From Jaapia argillacea MUCL 33604 (Eukaryota; Basidiomycota; Agaricomycetes; Jaapiales; Jaapiaceae), in assembly GCA_000697665.1 (NCBI GenBank), contig KL197739.1:184068-244676 (forward strand): a stretch of 60,609 nucleotides of DNA, written 5' to 3'. Under the pieces are notes generated by a model that saw nothing but the letters and a program-made list of their open reading frames with translations, searched no databases and had not been told where the DNA came from. Shown in pieces: positions 45,194 through 55,721 of this stretch. A program made the position numbers and the translations under genes. Positions within the stretch are counted from its first letter, which is position 1. Each line of letters opens with the position of its first letter.

Positions 45194-47236
45194 ATGCCTG
45201 ATATTTACACTTTCCAACCTTCCTTCGCCCCCGGATTGTCTTCAACTGACAGGACTCCCCGAATGAATGCCAATACCGCTGATATGCTTTTACTCACCCC
45301 CTTGATGGACTCTGCCACTCAAACAACGCCTGTTTCCATGTCATATCCTCAATTTTTGTCTACTCCCCTGCAATCTTTGGCCCATGTAGCCTCTCATCTA
45401 ATCTCGCACCCGCCGCGTTTGACCTACCAAGAGTCCTGTCTACGCACCACATCCCCCGGATTCTTGCCACATGTCGAGGCTTTCAGATCCTCTTCTCCCG
45501 AATACAGCCACCTTTCTTCCTCCCAAACGCCTCCGCGCCTATCTTACCTTGATCTTCAAATGCTTGCCACACCGTCTCCCTTGCCAACCAGAACCCATGC
45601 ACCAAACGCACTGCCATCTTCGAATTTGTCCTTCAACTTCCCTGTTTCCCCTCTTCGAGCCGACGAGCCGTTTCCCTTTTCTCCAGTGGCAAGTTGGTCG
45701 ATGTATGCCGACGACTTTTCGCCCGTATTGCGCCAGTCCACTGTTACTCCCCTGGCTAAATTGGCTCTCGCTGGCCCGATCAGCATAATCTCGCCTGCAA
45801 ACTTGGTTCACCAGTCCTCTGCGTCGTCGCGCATATCACCCACAAGGCGCCCAATCCCATCACTTTTGTCTTCAACTTCTGCCCTTTTCTGCTCCACCCC
45901 ATCAAATTTGTCTCAAACCCCGTTTCTGATCACATCTCCTTGGAGCTCTCCGCTCACTCCCACAAGCAACGACGATGTAGATGACGATACGTACAACAAC
46001 TCGTGGTCGGACGTGTCCCCAGACAGTCAACCATTGCTCCAGAGATACACCACGCAGTCTGGGCTAATCCGTCCCCAGTCTCATTGCACAAATCCTAGTG
46101 TTAGCGCGGAGGTCAAGCCTGCCCTTATCTTACGATCAAAGCGCAGACTTCCAGAACCAGAATCGCCGACATCCCGCACAAGACGCCGGACGCGCCTCTC
46201 ACCAGAGGTTTTTGCGAAGAGGAAGCCTGTCCAGGATCGGGCTCCCACCCTTGTTTCTCTCCACAATGCTCGAGACGCTCCTCTCCTTGTCGACTTGTCC
46301 TCGATTTCCCGCAGCCGTACATTCCCAAGTTCTGTAATACAAAACCAAAGCTTCCCTTCATTCTATGTGAGACACCCGCTGAGCGCATATTACCATCTGG
46401 ATGACTTCGAGTAGGTGTCAGTCGCTGCTTATCTCTCACTTCCTAATGGACACGCATATGTATAGGCCCTCCTGGATCACCGTTGGCCTTCGTCATCCTG
46501 GAGGAACATACAACCCACCCCGTGACCTTTACGATCTTTATACCCCTCGTTTCGTCAAGGGATTGAGTAAGACCAAGATGGGATTGTGTCCGATTTGCGT
46601 TGAGAGCGTGCAGCGAGGAGGTGCTGGGAAGGAGTTATGGTTGTTCATGAAGACATCGGCTTTCAAGTGGTAGGTCGCCGCTTAGTCCAGATTGCACATG
46701 AGCCTCAACTTTTTTCAGAGTCCTGTCTTCCACACTACCCTCATCCTAATCCTGAGTATTGGCAAGTTATCATCTGCAGTATTCACACGGTGAGCTCAAT
46801 CCATCTCCTCGTTGTCGCCATCTTACTCACTCATCTGTATGGACAGGGATCTCTTCAGTCTCGGCTCTACCCTTTTCACCTCCACTCGTGGTGAGAGTCT
46901 CCGAGAGATTGAACTCCGGTAAGCATGAGCGAGACAAGATCGCGGAGGGAAAGTGCCACAAATGCAAAAAATGGATACCCATCGAGGGCGTCAAGGACGT
47001 GGATGTCAAGGTATTTTTTTTTCGTTTGGCTAGACTTCGAGTACCAATTTCGTCTACTCCCTCAGACGAAGGAGATTTACTGGTGAGCATATTGAGTCAT
47101 GTGGAGTGGTTGGACTGATTATATTTGTAGGTGGAAACATGCTGCTGGGTGTCATCAAGGTTCTTCACTGGTTGGCGAGCGTGACTTTTATCTCGAAAAT
47201 GATGTGTACAAGAGAATCAAGAACGCGTCTGTGTGA
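45194..47236 (+). CDS. Rua1-like transcription regulator
   Basis: Six exons (45194-46410, 46466-46669, 46767-46789, 46847-47010, 47066-47082, 47131-47236) give 576 residues. Residues 1-405 are low complexity (Ser/Pro/Thr-rich) with a basic patch near 320. The C-terminal domain is the Rua1 type: PSWITVGLRHPGGTYNPPRD, LCPICVES, YHLQYSHG, KCHKCKKWIPIEG, WWKHAAGCH, with Cys/His pairs spaced like zinc fingers. In Ustilago maydis Rua1 activates glycolipid biosynthesis genes; here the target genes are unknown. Exon 2 could use a donor at 46667 instead of 46670. Confidence 0.85.
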
Positions 47237-47440
47237 AGAGTGGATGTTGTCTCTTTTCTTGGCCGGTGATCGTTGTGCTTGTCGCTATTGTGTACATAGT
47301 ATGCTCACCCGTATCCATGAGTACATGATGAACGGAATGTATGCAAAATGCATGTGTATGCTCATAAAATATCGTAACGAGGAGCTCCCGTGTGGCTGCA
47401 CAGGTCCAGCCAACACTGGACATGATCGGACTCGGAATGA

Positions 47441-47899
47441 TTACTCAAACTGCTTCCCAACATACTGACGCATGATGCCCAATATCTCTTGTCTCACCGC
47501 GGCGGGGATGGAAGCTATGATACGGTCGGCGAATGACCAATGACGGTAGGCACACAACCAACTTACCTTGAGCATGGGGCCGAAGCTCGTCCAGCAAAGT
47601 GTGGAAGGAAAGAGGTTCCATAACCCTAGCCGACTCTGTCCATGGATGAGTGGGCGTAGAATGTAAGAAACGAAAGTACGGACCCTTGGCGTGATGACGG
47701 AGGTCATCCAACCAGCCAGCTTCGTTAAGCTTGACGGTCAAGAGAGTGAGGAAGCTGTTCGACGAATGAGTTGGTGGTGAAGATGGTAAGGAGGGCGAAT
47801 ATACCGATCCCACTCTCCAGTCTCCATCATTCTGCGCTGAATCTGAGCAAAGTAAGCGTCGGCATCGTTGTTGGCAGGCTGTCGACCATTCGGGGGCAT
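47441..47899 (-). CDS. sus1: Sus1/ENY2, SAGA and TREX-2 subunit
   Basis: Four exons (47805-47899, 47684-47754, 47567-47635, 47441-47514) give 102 residues. QIQRRMMETGEWDR, LTVKLNEAGWLDDLRHHAK, FHTLLDELRPHAQ and IPAAVRQEILGIMRQYVGKQ form the expected run of amphipathic helices. Sus1 links the SAGA deubiquitinase module with mRNA export at the nuclear pore. Its own start lies 79 bp from the divergent uS10m start. Confidence 0.93.
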
Positions 47900-47978
47900 G
47901 ACCGCCGACTTGGACCAACCCAACCCCGTTTTGGTAATTCGCGACTCTTTCCTCCAACTCCCCTCAAACTCGCCCAAA

Positions 47979-48756
47979 ATGCTACCTCGACCGTCAATTC
48001 TTCGACCGTCGCGCCTACTTCAGGCCAATTTCACAAAATGGTCTCGAATGCAGACTACTTTCACTCCGCCGTACGTCTTGCTCCCCCTCAATCTATCTTG
48101 CCCCGTTCACCTGGCACTCCTGCAGAAAGATCCAATTGGACACGAAGCAACTGATGGAGGAAACGGGTATGACAGAACCTGAACTTTCAGCAACCGTGAT
48201 CCATGGGCGCAGCATTACGGAGCCGTTGTATCACCCCCGGACGCACAACATCCCAGTTGCCGTCCTCCAGTTTCGATCCTACTTCCCCGAGCTCCTGGAC
48301 CTTTATATGCACTTTGCTGCTCATGCAGCTGGTGCGTTAGGGATACCCATTTCAAAACCGGTGAAGCTACCGACTCAGCGGTCCTTGTGGACTGTCATCA
48401 AAAGTCCCTTCATTTTCAAAAAGTCCCAGGAGAACTTTGAGCGGAGGACGAGGAAGAGGGCCATCAAGGCATGGGATGCGGATGAAGAAGTTGTCGACAA
48501 GTGGGTCAAGTACCTGGAACGACATGCGCTAGCTGGAGTGGGTTTAAGAGTTGTGAAATGGGAGAGGGCACCTGTCGGTGTTGGAGAGAAGAAGTTGAAG
48601 TCCGTCATGGGGCAGCTTAGGTTGAGCGGTAGCGGAATGACCAATGCCCAGAAAGTGAAGGCCCTCGGGGAGAAGATCGTTCAGGAGGAGCTTGCCGCTG
48701 CTGCCGTCGAATCGCCTGCAGAGTTGAAGGTTGTTCCTCCGTCTCCCAGTTCATAG
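47979..48756 (+). CDS. rsm10: mitochondrial small-subunit ribosomal protein uS10m (Rsm10)
   Basis: Exons 47979-48070 and 48126-48756 give 240 residues. A basic, Arg/Ser-rich leader (MLPRPSILRPSRLLQANFTK) is a mitochondrial presequence; the S10 core is HNIPVAVLQFRSYFPELLDL, GIPISKPVKLPTQRSLWTVI, FEDRRTRKRAIKAWDAD-like and VKYLERHALAGVGLRVVKWE. The C-terminal extension (about 60 residues) is Ala/Glu/Lys rich. It belongs in the head of the mitoribosomal small subunit. Confidence 0.93.
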
Positions 48757-48929
48757 CTTAGTTTCGAGACATCATAGACTCCCTATCTAATACTTGGAAT
48801 TGCTTGTCTCAAAATTCGGCCATTTCGACGGTTAGTTTAGTGAAGAGCATGCCATCGGCAATGACCGATAGAGTGAGAGGTTCAGTTTTGGCTGTGGCGC
48901 TTACGAGAGAAACTTGTGTTGCAACCATC

Positions 48930-49707
48930 ATGTCCTACGAGAGCGATCCCTTTTATCTCAGGTATGCACCATCTACACAATTCGATCGCAGGGCGATAAT
49001 AGCTGAGCGTTTTGTTGTAGATATTAGTGAGTGATGCCCGCATTCATACTCTACCTGTAGCTCATTCCACGTGTTTCAATCAGCACTGGACATTCTGGAA
49101 AGCACGGGCACGAGTTCCTTGAATTCGAGTATTCTCATGGTCGTCTGAGATACGCCAACAATTCCAACTACCGCAATGACAGTCTCATTCGCAAAGAAAG
49201 TACGTAGACGTGGTTACGTGTCGCATTTTCGCTGATCCCTGTCTGCAGTGTGGGTCGGCCCATTGGTCGTGAAAGAGCTGAAGAGAATAGTCGAGTCGAG
49301 CGAAATCACAAAGTGAGTCTTTCTTGGTGTCCTTGGTGAGGTTTGATACCAGCAATACGTGTGGTGCAGAGAGGATGACACGAATTGGCCCAAAAAGAAT
49401 ATCGTTGGGAAGCAAGAGCTGGAAATCCGGGTTGGAAATGATCACATAGCTTTCGAAGTGAGCGCATTCCTCGTGGACGCCATGGATCGGTTATTGACGT
49501 TCTGATTCTCCACAGACCGCCAAAATCGGTTCTCTGGTCGATATTCAAGACAGTGAAGACCCGGAGGGTCTTCGTGTCTTCTACTATCTCGTCCAGGACC
49601 TGAAGGTTGGCATTGTTATTCCGTCTCGATGTACTATCGGTCTGACACTTTTGCAGTGTCTGATATTCTCCCTCATCTCTCTGCACTTCAAGATCAAGCC
49701 TATCTAG
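48930..49707 (+). CDS. mago: Mago nashi, exon-junction complex subunit
   Basis: Seven exons (48930-48961, 49021-49026, 49084-49199, 49249-49312, 49370-49457, 49516-49605, 49657-49707) give 148 residues. Exon 2 has only 6 bp and encodes the end of [103 protein letters not shown] and [13 protein letters not shown] are near-identical to Mago in other eukaryotes. With Y14 it clamps eIF4A3 on spliced m[14 protein letters not shown] is taken as the start; an ATG 81 bp upstream is in frame but outside the family. Confidence 0.96.
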
Positions 49708-50197
49708 ATTCGTGGACACTGTTTCTCATGCTTAATGTTATTCGTTGCTCCGTCGAGTCCGCCGACCCCTGCAACTTGGGGTCGGCGGGGTGTGTTTTCG
49801 CGAGTTCGGTTCGTCTCTCTCCTCTTCTGAAACTTTTGCCTGCTCATAGTTTGCCTCTCGAATAGCTGCATCAATGGCAGGTGATGACGGCGGCATCCAT
49901 CATCAACATCAGTGTATATCATCGGCTGTCATCGGCTGTGTATATTTTCCTTGGCAGTAGTAAGTTCTGGGCGATAGTGGGAATGATATCGAAGCTAGCG
50001 GTCAAGTTTCGAAAGTGCTGGTGGTTGCTATAGTGTTTAGAGGCCCACATCTGGACCTTGGACCAGCATAAATGTGGGTGGCTTGTCGATGGTCCTCAAG
50101 ATCGAACGTAGAGCAAGCGGTTTCAATAGCAAGCCCTTTGGATTATTTACATTCATCGTGACTGCTGCTATCCTGTCTTAAAACAAGCTCCAAACGT
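49708..50197. other. gap between convergent Mago and ALDH
   Basis: No coding sequence recognised. Confidence 0.5.
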
Positions 50198-52417
50198 CTA
50201 CGAAGTTTTGATCTTCATATGGACAGACTTTGCGCGCGTGAGCTGGTCGTATCCTAGAGAGGCATTAATATTTTCCCATGCGTACAAGGGGAGTACCTCA
50301 CCGAATTTGCTCAAGCTAACACCACGCCCGCTATCTTTTACCCCGGTCCAAGCAAGGGCGGGATCAAGGTAATCACATCTTGGTTTTCATTAACCAACTA
50401 AATTCAGTCTGGGGGAGTATGATCTCACCGGTTAAGGAACACAGTGCCTGTGTTCAACTGGTCCACCATTTCTAGGAACGCAGATTCGGATTCTACGCTG
50501 TCAGCAGCGTTCGTCCATATTGACGCAGTTAGACCGTACGGAGAGTCATTCATAAGGCGAACTGCCTCTCCGTCAGATGATACCTGAAAGCGATGAGCAT
50601 GAGGTCACACGATGGGACCATCGGGCTTCGCACCTTTTGGATGCCAACGACGGGACCAAAACTCTCTTCCTAAAGGTCTTTTGATAAGGAGGCACGGTAT
50701 GAAACTCCAACAAAGGTCGCACCATCATAACATCCATGGCTGGCGTAAGATCTGTGAGCAATGGAGAGAATGCAGAAGCAGCAAGCTCACATACAATGGT
50801 TTACATTGATCAAAACTTGCGGTGCAACATACGCTGTGCCGCTGAGGAAATATCACTATACGAGCTGAGAAGTTAATTCTGCACATCAACTTACGCCTTG
50901 GCAACAGGGAAGAAGTCCTCTGGTATCAGAGCCTTTGCACCCGCGTTGACTGCAGAGGAAGACAGATTGGCTGATAGGCAGTGCGAACACATTCAAGGAC
51001 ATACCAGCATCAGAAACCTGTTTGCGAATCCTCTCAGCACTGGCTACGCTGACGACAGGGCCAAGATTGGTAACCGGTAAGGTAGGGTCGCCTAACTTGT
51101 ATTTCTGGGGGTATTTGGTCACAATCCATCCTTTCGAGGCAGCTGACTTAGACTCCAACCTTGACAATATCGACGAATCGGGTTACGAACGAGTCAAAGA
51201 CGGATTCGTGGACATAGATCCGCTAATGAAGGGCGACGTTTAGACCAAGTCAAGATATCCTCACTCGACCTTACCTCGACCGCACAACAACTTTGACCGG
51301 AGTTGAAGTAGGCACCTAGAACGCGAATTGAACGACAATCGTCGAACTGCGGAGGAACCCACCTACCATCGACGAGTTCGGCGACCGTGTAGTCAAGATC
51401 TGCGTCGCCCCTGACGTACGCAGGATCTTTGCCTCCAAGCTGCGTACGGCGTCAAGAAGTGAATCAACAACACCACATACAGAGATAGCTTACTTCAAGA
51501 GCAACACCTTTGAAGCCGGGAGCATCGACGGCAGCCTTTTCAACGGCATGACCTCCAGAAACGCTCCCAGTAAAGGACACAAAGTCAACACTGGGATGTT
51601 GAACGACGTGGGTCGTGAGGGAAGGAGAAAGGTGAAGAACTTGTATAACATCCTTGGGGACGCCTGCAAGAATCAAGGCTGCAGCAAAACGCTCTGCGGT
51701 AAGGGGAGTTTGAGGGGAGGGCTTTAAAAGAACAGCATTTCCGGCTACGATAGCTGGGAGCACAGAGTTGATGGAAACAAGGTAGGGAAAGCTGTAAGGA
51801 TCGAGCCAGATGGTGAGATTTGGATCTGCGTTGCATCAAGCAGGACGTACTTCCACGGTGCGATCACTAGAACGACGCCCAATGGAACCCGTTTAATGTA
51901 TCGTTTGAATCCCGGCTTGTCGGTGTCGGCGAGTGATATGTCTTGCAGAGATGAGGATGCAATGCGAAGCATGTAGTCTGCACGATCCAAGAATCCACGA
52001 ACTTCTCCGGGAACTTGGGAAACAGGGCTAGAAAGTGGCCTTAGTTATACACATTTTGAAGGGAGATGATCGCTCACCGCCCCATCTGAATTGTCAACTC
52101 CATGGGGATCTCCTCACCCATTTTTCGGAATTCATCCTGGAAGGTGCCGGAGAGTTTGGTGATGATCTAACTACTGTCGTCAAAACGTTATGGAAGGAAC
52201 TGACCATGAACTTCGTTCCAATGGATATTCTTTCATCGAGCCGGACTGCTGCCCATTGCTTCTGAGCATCAGAAGCCTTGCGTATGGCGGCATCCAACTC
52301 CGCCACGGATGGATATTGTCGAGTAACCAACGGCTGCTGGGTATGGGGCGTGATTGTTGTCTGACTCAATGGTGAGGACATAGTGTTGAGTCGCAGAGTT
52401 GATGCGCTCATGATCAT
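50198..52417 (-). CDS. aldehyde dehydrogenase
   Basis: Fifteen exons give 488 residues: 52205-52417, 52078-52136, 51851-52027, 51494-51791, 51367-51439, 51275-51315, 51160-51222, 51005-51104, 50895-50949, 50795-50841, 50723-50739, 50634-50669, 50429-50583, 50302-50378, 50198-50253. Motifs: VLVIAPWNFPYLVSINSVLP, NAVLLKPSPQTPL, FVSFTGSVSGG, ALELGGKDPAYV (Glu general base), AYFNSGQSCCAVERIYVHES (catalytic Cys), EESFGPVVGIQKV, LMNDSPYGLTASIWT. It oxidises an aldehyde with NAD(P)+; substrate unknown. It lacks an evident targeting peptide. Several ATGs lie near the start (52417, 52411, 52384). Confidence 0.93.
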
Positions 52418-52613
52418 TAGATAGCGAAATTTAAAGACTTCTTATCTTATCACGGTAGCTGGCTGAAGATAATCGGGTAGTAATCGAAGAGTCTATCATA
52501 TCACAGGCCGACATAGCACAAACAAAATAGAGAGAAAGCGTAAAGAGGTCCGTCGTTAATCCGATACCAAAAGGTTTACAACTACAAAACACGGTAATCA
52601 TGTCAATGGAACC

Positions 52614-53865
52614 TCAGTGATCGCGGGACTTCCTGGAAATCATGGTAAGGCGAGGAGAAGCAAGGTAGCAAAGGGGATTACCTGTATTCCCCCTCTGCAG
52701 CGACGCTAAGCTCTTCGACCTCCCCCTGTACACCGGAGAGGGCTTCGGCAGCAGCGGCGTAGAACATGAGCTGCAAACGAGAAGTCAGGACCTTCCGAAG
52801 GAGTAGGAGGGAGGTTACGCACCTGGGCTTTCACAAGTTCGTTCAAGTTCTTGATAGGTTCAGGCTGACAGACTACATGAGGACTTAGAGCAGAGAAGGA
52901 CAAACAAGGACCTACGTTGTCCAAAACGGTCTTCATGAGGGTAATGGCAACTTCAGTCTTTTGGACAAGATCATCTTCAGCGTTCTCAACTTCAAGTCGG
53001 GCTTGCTCCTGCCTCGCGGGTGTCGTGCGCTTCAATCTAAAGGAAAACAAAAATTTGAGCACGAACAAACTCTCGGAGAAACCAAAGGACCGACGTTTGT
53101 TTAGCAGCATCCAGTTCGAGCCTGCTCGCCCTGACAGCCTGTCGAGCCTTCATAGCAACCTCGATGGACTGGGTCAAAGTCGTTTGCCACGGCTGGAGGA
53201 AGTGGGTGCGGATGTTACTATCTTGTTCCAGACGTGCAGTAGAGATCTTGTCCCAAGCGCCGGAGTAAAGGGCTAACCCCTTGCCAAGCTTGTTGTCGCC
53301 TGAAGGGTCGACCTTCTGTAAAGCAATCGCACTGGTTGTGGCTGCGCGGCCTAAAGCATGGGGGAGGGTCTTGTGTTGGGAAGGCGGCGGCGCAGCAGGC
53401 GAAGGCGCCGGAAGGTTGGTTCCTTTCAAATTGGCTGCAGCGAAGTTGGTGATGCCATATCCAATGGAAGTAGAAAGTTCGGTGATGGATTCCTGAACTT
53501 GAGTGGGATAATCGTAAGATTCGGTCTCGTAGACCTTGGTAATCCTAACGAAGAGGTGAATTAGGGGATCCAGCCAACACAACAAAGCTCTCACTTTAGA
53601 ATGGCAATATGGGTTTGGCGGAGAGCATCAACTCGCGCCTCTAAGTCCTTGTACTCTGTTGGTATGTAATTAAACGGTGTTTATGGAGATTTTCCAAAGG
53701 AGAATATGAACCTTGGGGCAGTTCAGTTATCTCGTCAGGAGCAACCTGGCCGAGACGCTCTCTTGTGGCTTGGACGCTGGAATTGAAGCCCTTTGCGAAC
53801 TTTCCAGCTGATTGGCCGATGTTCAAACCGGCGATGCTCGACTGCAATTTGCTCCAGCCTTCCAT
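52614..53865 (-). CDS. Gvp36-type BAR-domain protein
   Basis: Seven exons (53712-53865, 53595-53655, 53095-53544, 52916-53036, 52823-52864, 52682-52770, 52614-52632) give 311 residues. MEGWSKLQSSIAGLNIGQSA, ERLGQVAPDEITELPQEYKD, ITKVYETESYDYPTQVQESI and LKRTTPARQEQARLEVENAE with ALIQM-like helices fit the fungal BAR family of Gvp36. The last exon (19 bp, KSRDH) follows a donor CAG|GTAATC that overlaps a TAA; without it the protein stops at GEYR. BAR dimers bind curved membranes, here probably Golgi or endosomes. Its start is 162 bp from that of the divergent Pup1 gene. Confidence 0.88.
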
Positions 53866-54027
53866 GTCGTGGTCAGAGTCGATGTCGTTGTTGGTTGATG
53901 GAGCGGAGCAGTGAAGCCGCAGCTGGACCTGATGAAGGTTATGAAGAGTGTTCGGGGTCGCGGGGTGCTAGTCGTGATCATCAGCCTGACGCGTACGCGT
54001 CCCAAGTATCCTTCACTTCCATCATAC

Positions 54028-55064
54028 ATGGCTTCCCCCTCTGTCTATTCTCCAGTCGGTTTTGATTTCTCAAACCAAGTTCGGTGCGTTCATATTCTAT
54101 CTGCTTTGTGGCTCAGCCTGAAATTGTTTCGCAGGAATTCGTTCCTACAGGAGAAAGGTCTGCCATTGCCAAAAGCTACCAGTACCGGTACCACCATCGT
54201 AGGATGTCTATTCAAGGATGGCATAGTCCTCGGTGCGGACACTCGTGCCACTGAGGGCCCCATCATTGCAGATAAGAACTGCGAGAAGGTACAGATCTAC
54301 TTCGCAGTGATCGTTCGTCGCTCTAACCTCCACACCAGATTCACTTCATCACCGAGTCCATTCGTTGCTGTGGTGCCGGCACAGCTGCTGATACCGAATT
54401 CACAACCGCTCTTATCTCATCTAACATGGAACTTCATGGTTTGTCGACCGGTCGCAAGCCCAGAGTCGTCACTGCTATGACCATGTTGAAACAGATGCTC
54501 TTTCGGTTAGTTCCTGGCTGGCGTCCACGAGCAGGACTCTCACCGTTTGCGGTTATAGATACCAAGGTCATATCGGTGCTGCCCTAGTCCTCGGGGGTGT
54601 GGACGCGACAGGTCCTCATCTGTTCACCATCCACCCGCATGGCTCGACCGACAAGTTACCTTACGTCACCATGGGATCTGGTAGTCTGGCAGCGATGGCT
54701 GTCTTTGAAAGCGGTTGGAGACCCAACATGGAGGTCAGCCAGCCGAATATTGTCTATGTTCCGAGGCTCATATACCTCCCGTATATAGCGAGAAGAGGCA
54801 CTCACGCTGGTAGACGCCGCTATTTCTGCCGGTATTTTCAATGATCTCGGATCCGGTTCCAATGTCGATGCATGTGTTATCACGGCCAACAAGACGGAGA
54901 TGTTGCGCAATTTCAGGACGCCCAATGAACGAGTACAGAAAGAGAGGAAATATGGTTTCAGAAGAGGCACAACAGCTTGGAAGACTGAGAGCATCCGAAG
55001 TTTGATTGCCAGCGAGGAGGTGACCCCTGTTGGCCGTCACGGGGACGAGATGGACACTAGCTAA
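54028..55064 (+). CDS. pup1: 20S proteasome beta2 subunit (Pup1)
   Basis: Five exons (54028-54083, 54135-54288, 54339-54505, 54559-54733, 54789-55064) give 275 residues. The propeptide ends before Thr38 in [20 protein letters not shown]; with [34 protein letters not shown]-like and [20 protein letters not shown] it is the trypsin-like beta2 subunit. The Thr becomes the N-terminal nucleophile after autocleavage. The C-terminal extension wraps onto beta3 in yeast. Confidence 0.94.
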
Positions 55065-55721
55065 CTGCCCTTTGTACTTGTTCTCATCGTGAATGAGAAA
55101 TTCTCTAATTGTATTATACCGGTCCAGGTTTATGTTCCTCTTATCTAACTCATCGACGTCTCAGTAACCGACCTAATGCATCTGGTTAAGAACGTCCAGG
55201 ATGATTTATCTCTCCTGCCTCACCTCACGAGCGTAGAATCGAAAGCCTGTACGTTCACGTCACAGTAGGGCCGAAGGCTGGTTGGCCACTAGGGCTGGTG
55301 TGTCCTGACTTGCGGGTAGTACTACAGTCCCTGACTCCAGGGGGCCTACATAGCTCATCGGGATGGGGGCGAGAATAGGTGCACGAGAGGAGGGATGCCC
55401 GTGGTCAATTGGCAGCTCATGCAGTGCAGGACAAAGCAGAACAACACTTCCAGTTTGATTGACATCATTTCCTCGAGGAGTTGGGGTCAAATCGATGCAC
55501 CCGCCGAGCCAGATTAGAATGTAATATTTGCCCGCTCAGTGCAGGGTTCCAGTGATGATACATATTGCGGTGTATATTCTACATATGTGTGGCCGTGTAA
55601 GTAAATGGGATGCGATCGATCGAAACATACATAAGTAACGGTGTAAGAAATCTTTTGTAGCCGTAATTTCCCTAAAAAGAATTTGCGAACAATGATAACC
55701 AAAGTAACCAAGGTGGGATGT
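55065..55721. other. gap between convergent Pup1 and PP2C
   Basis: No coding sequence recognised. Confidence 0.5.
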
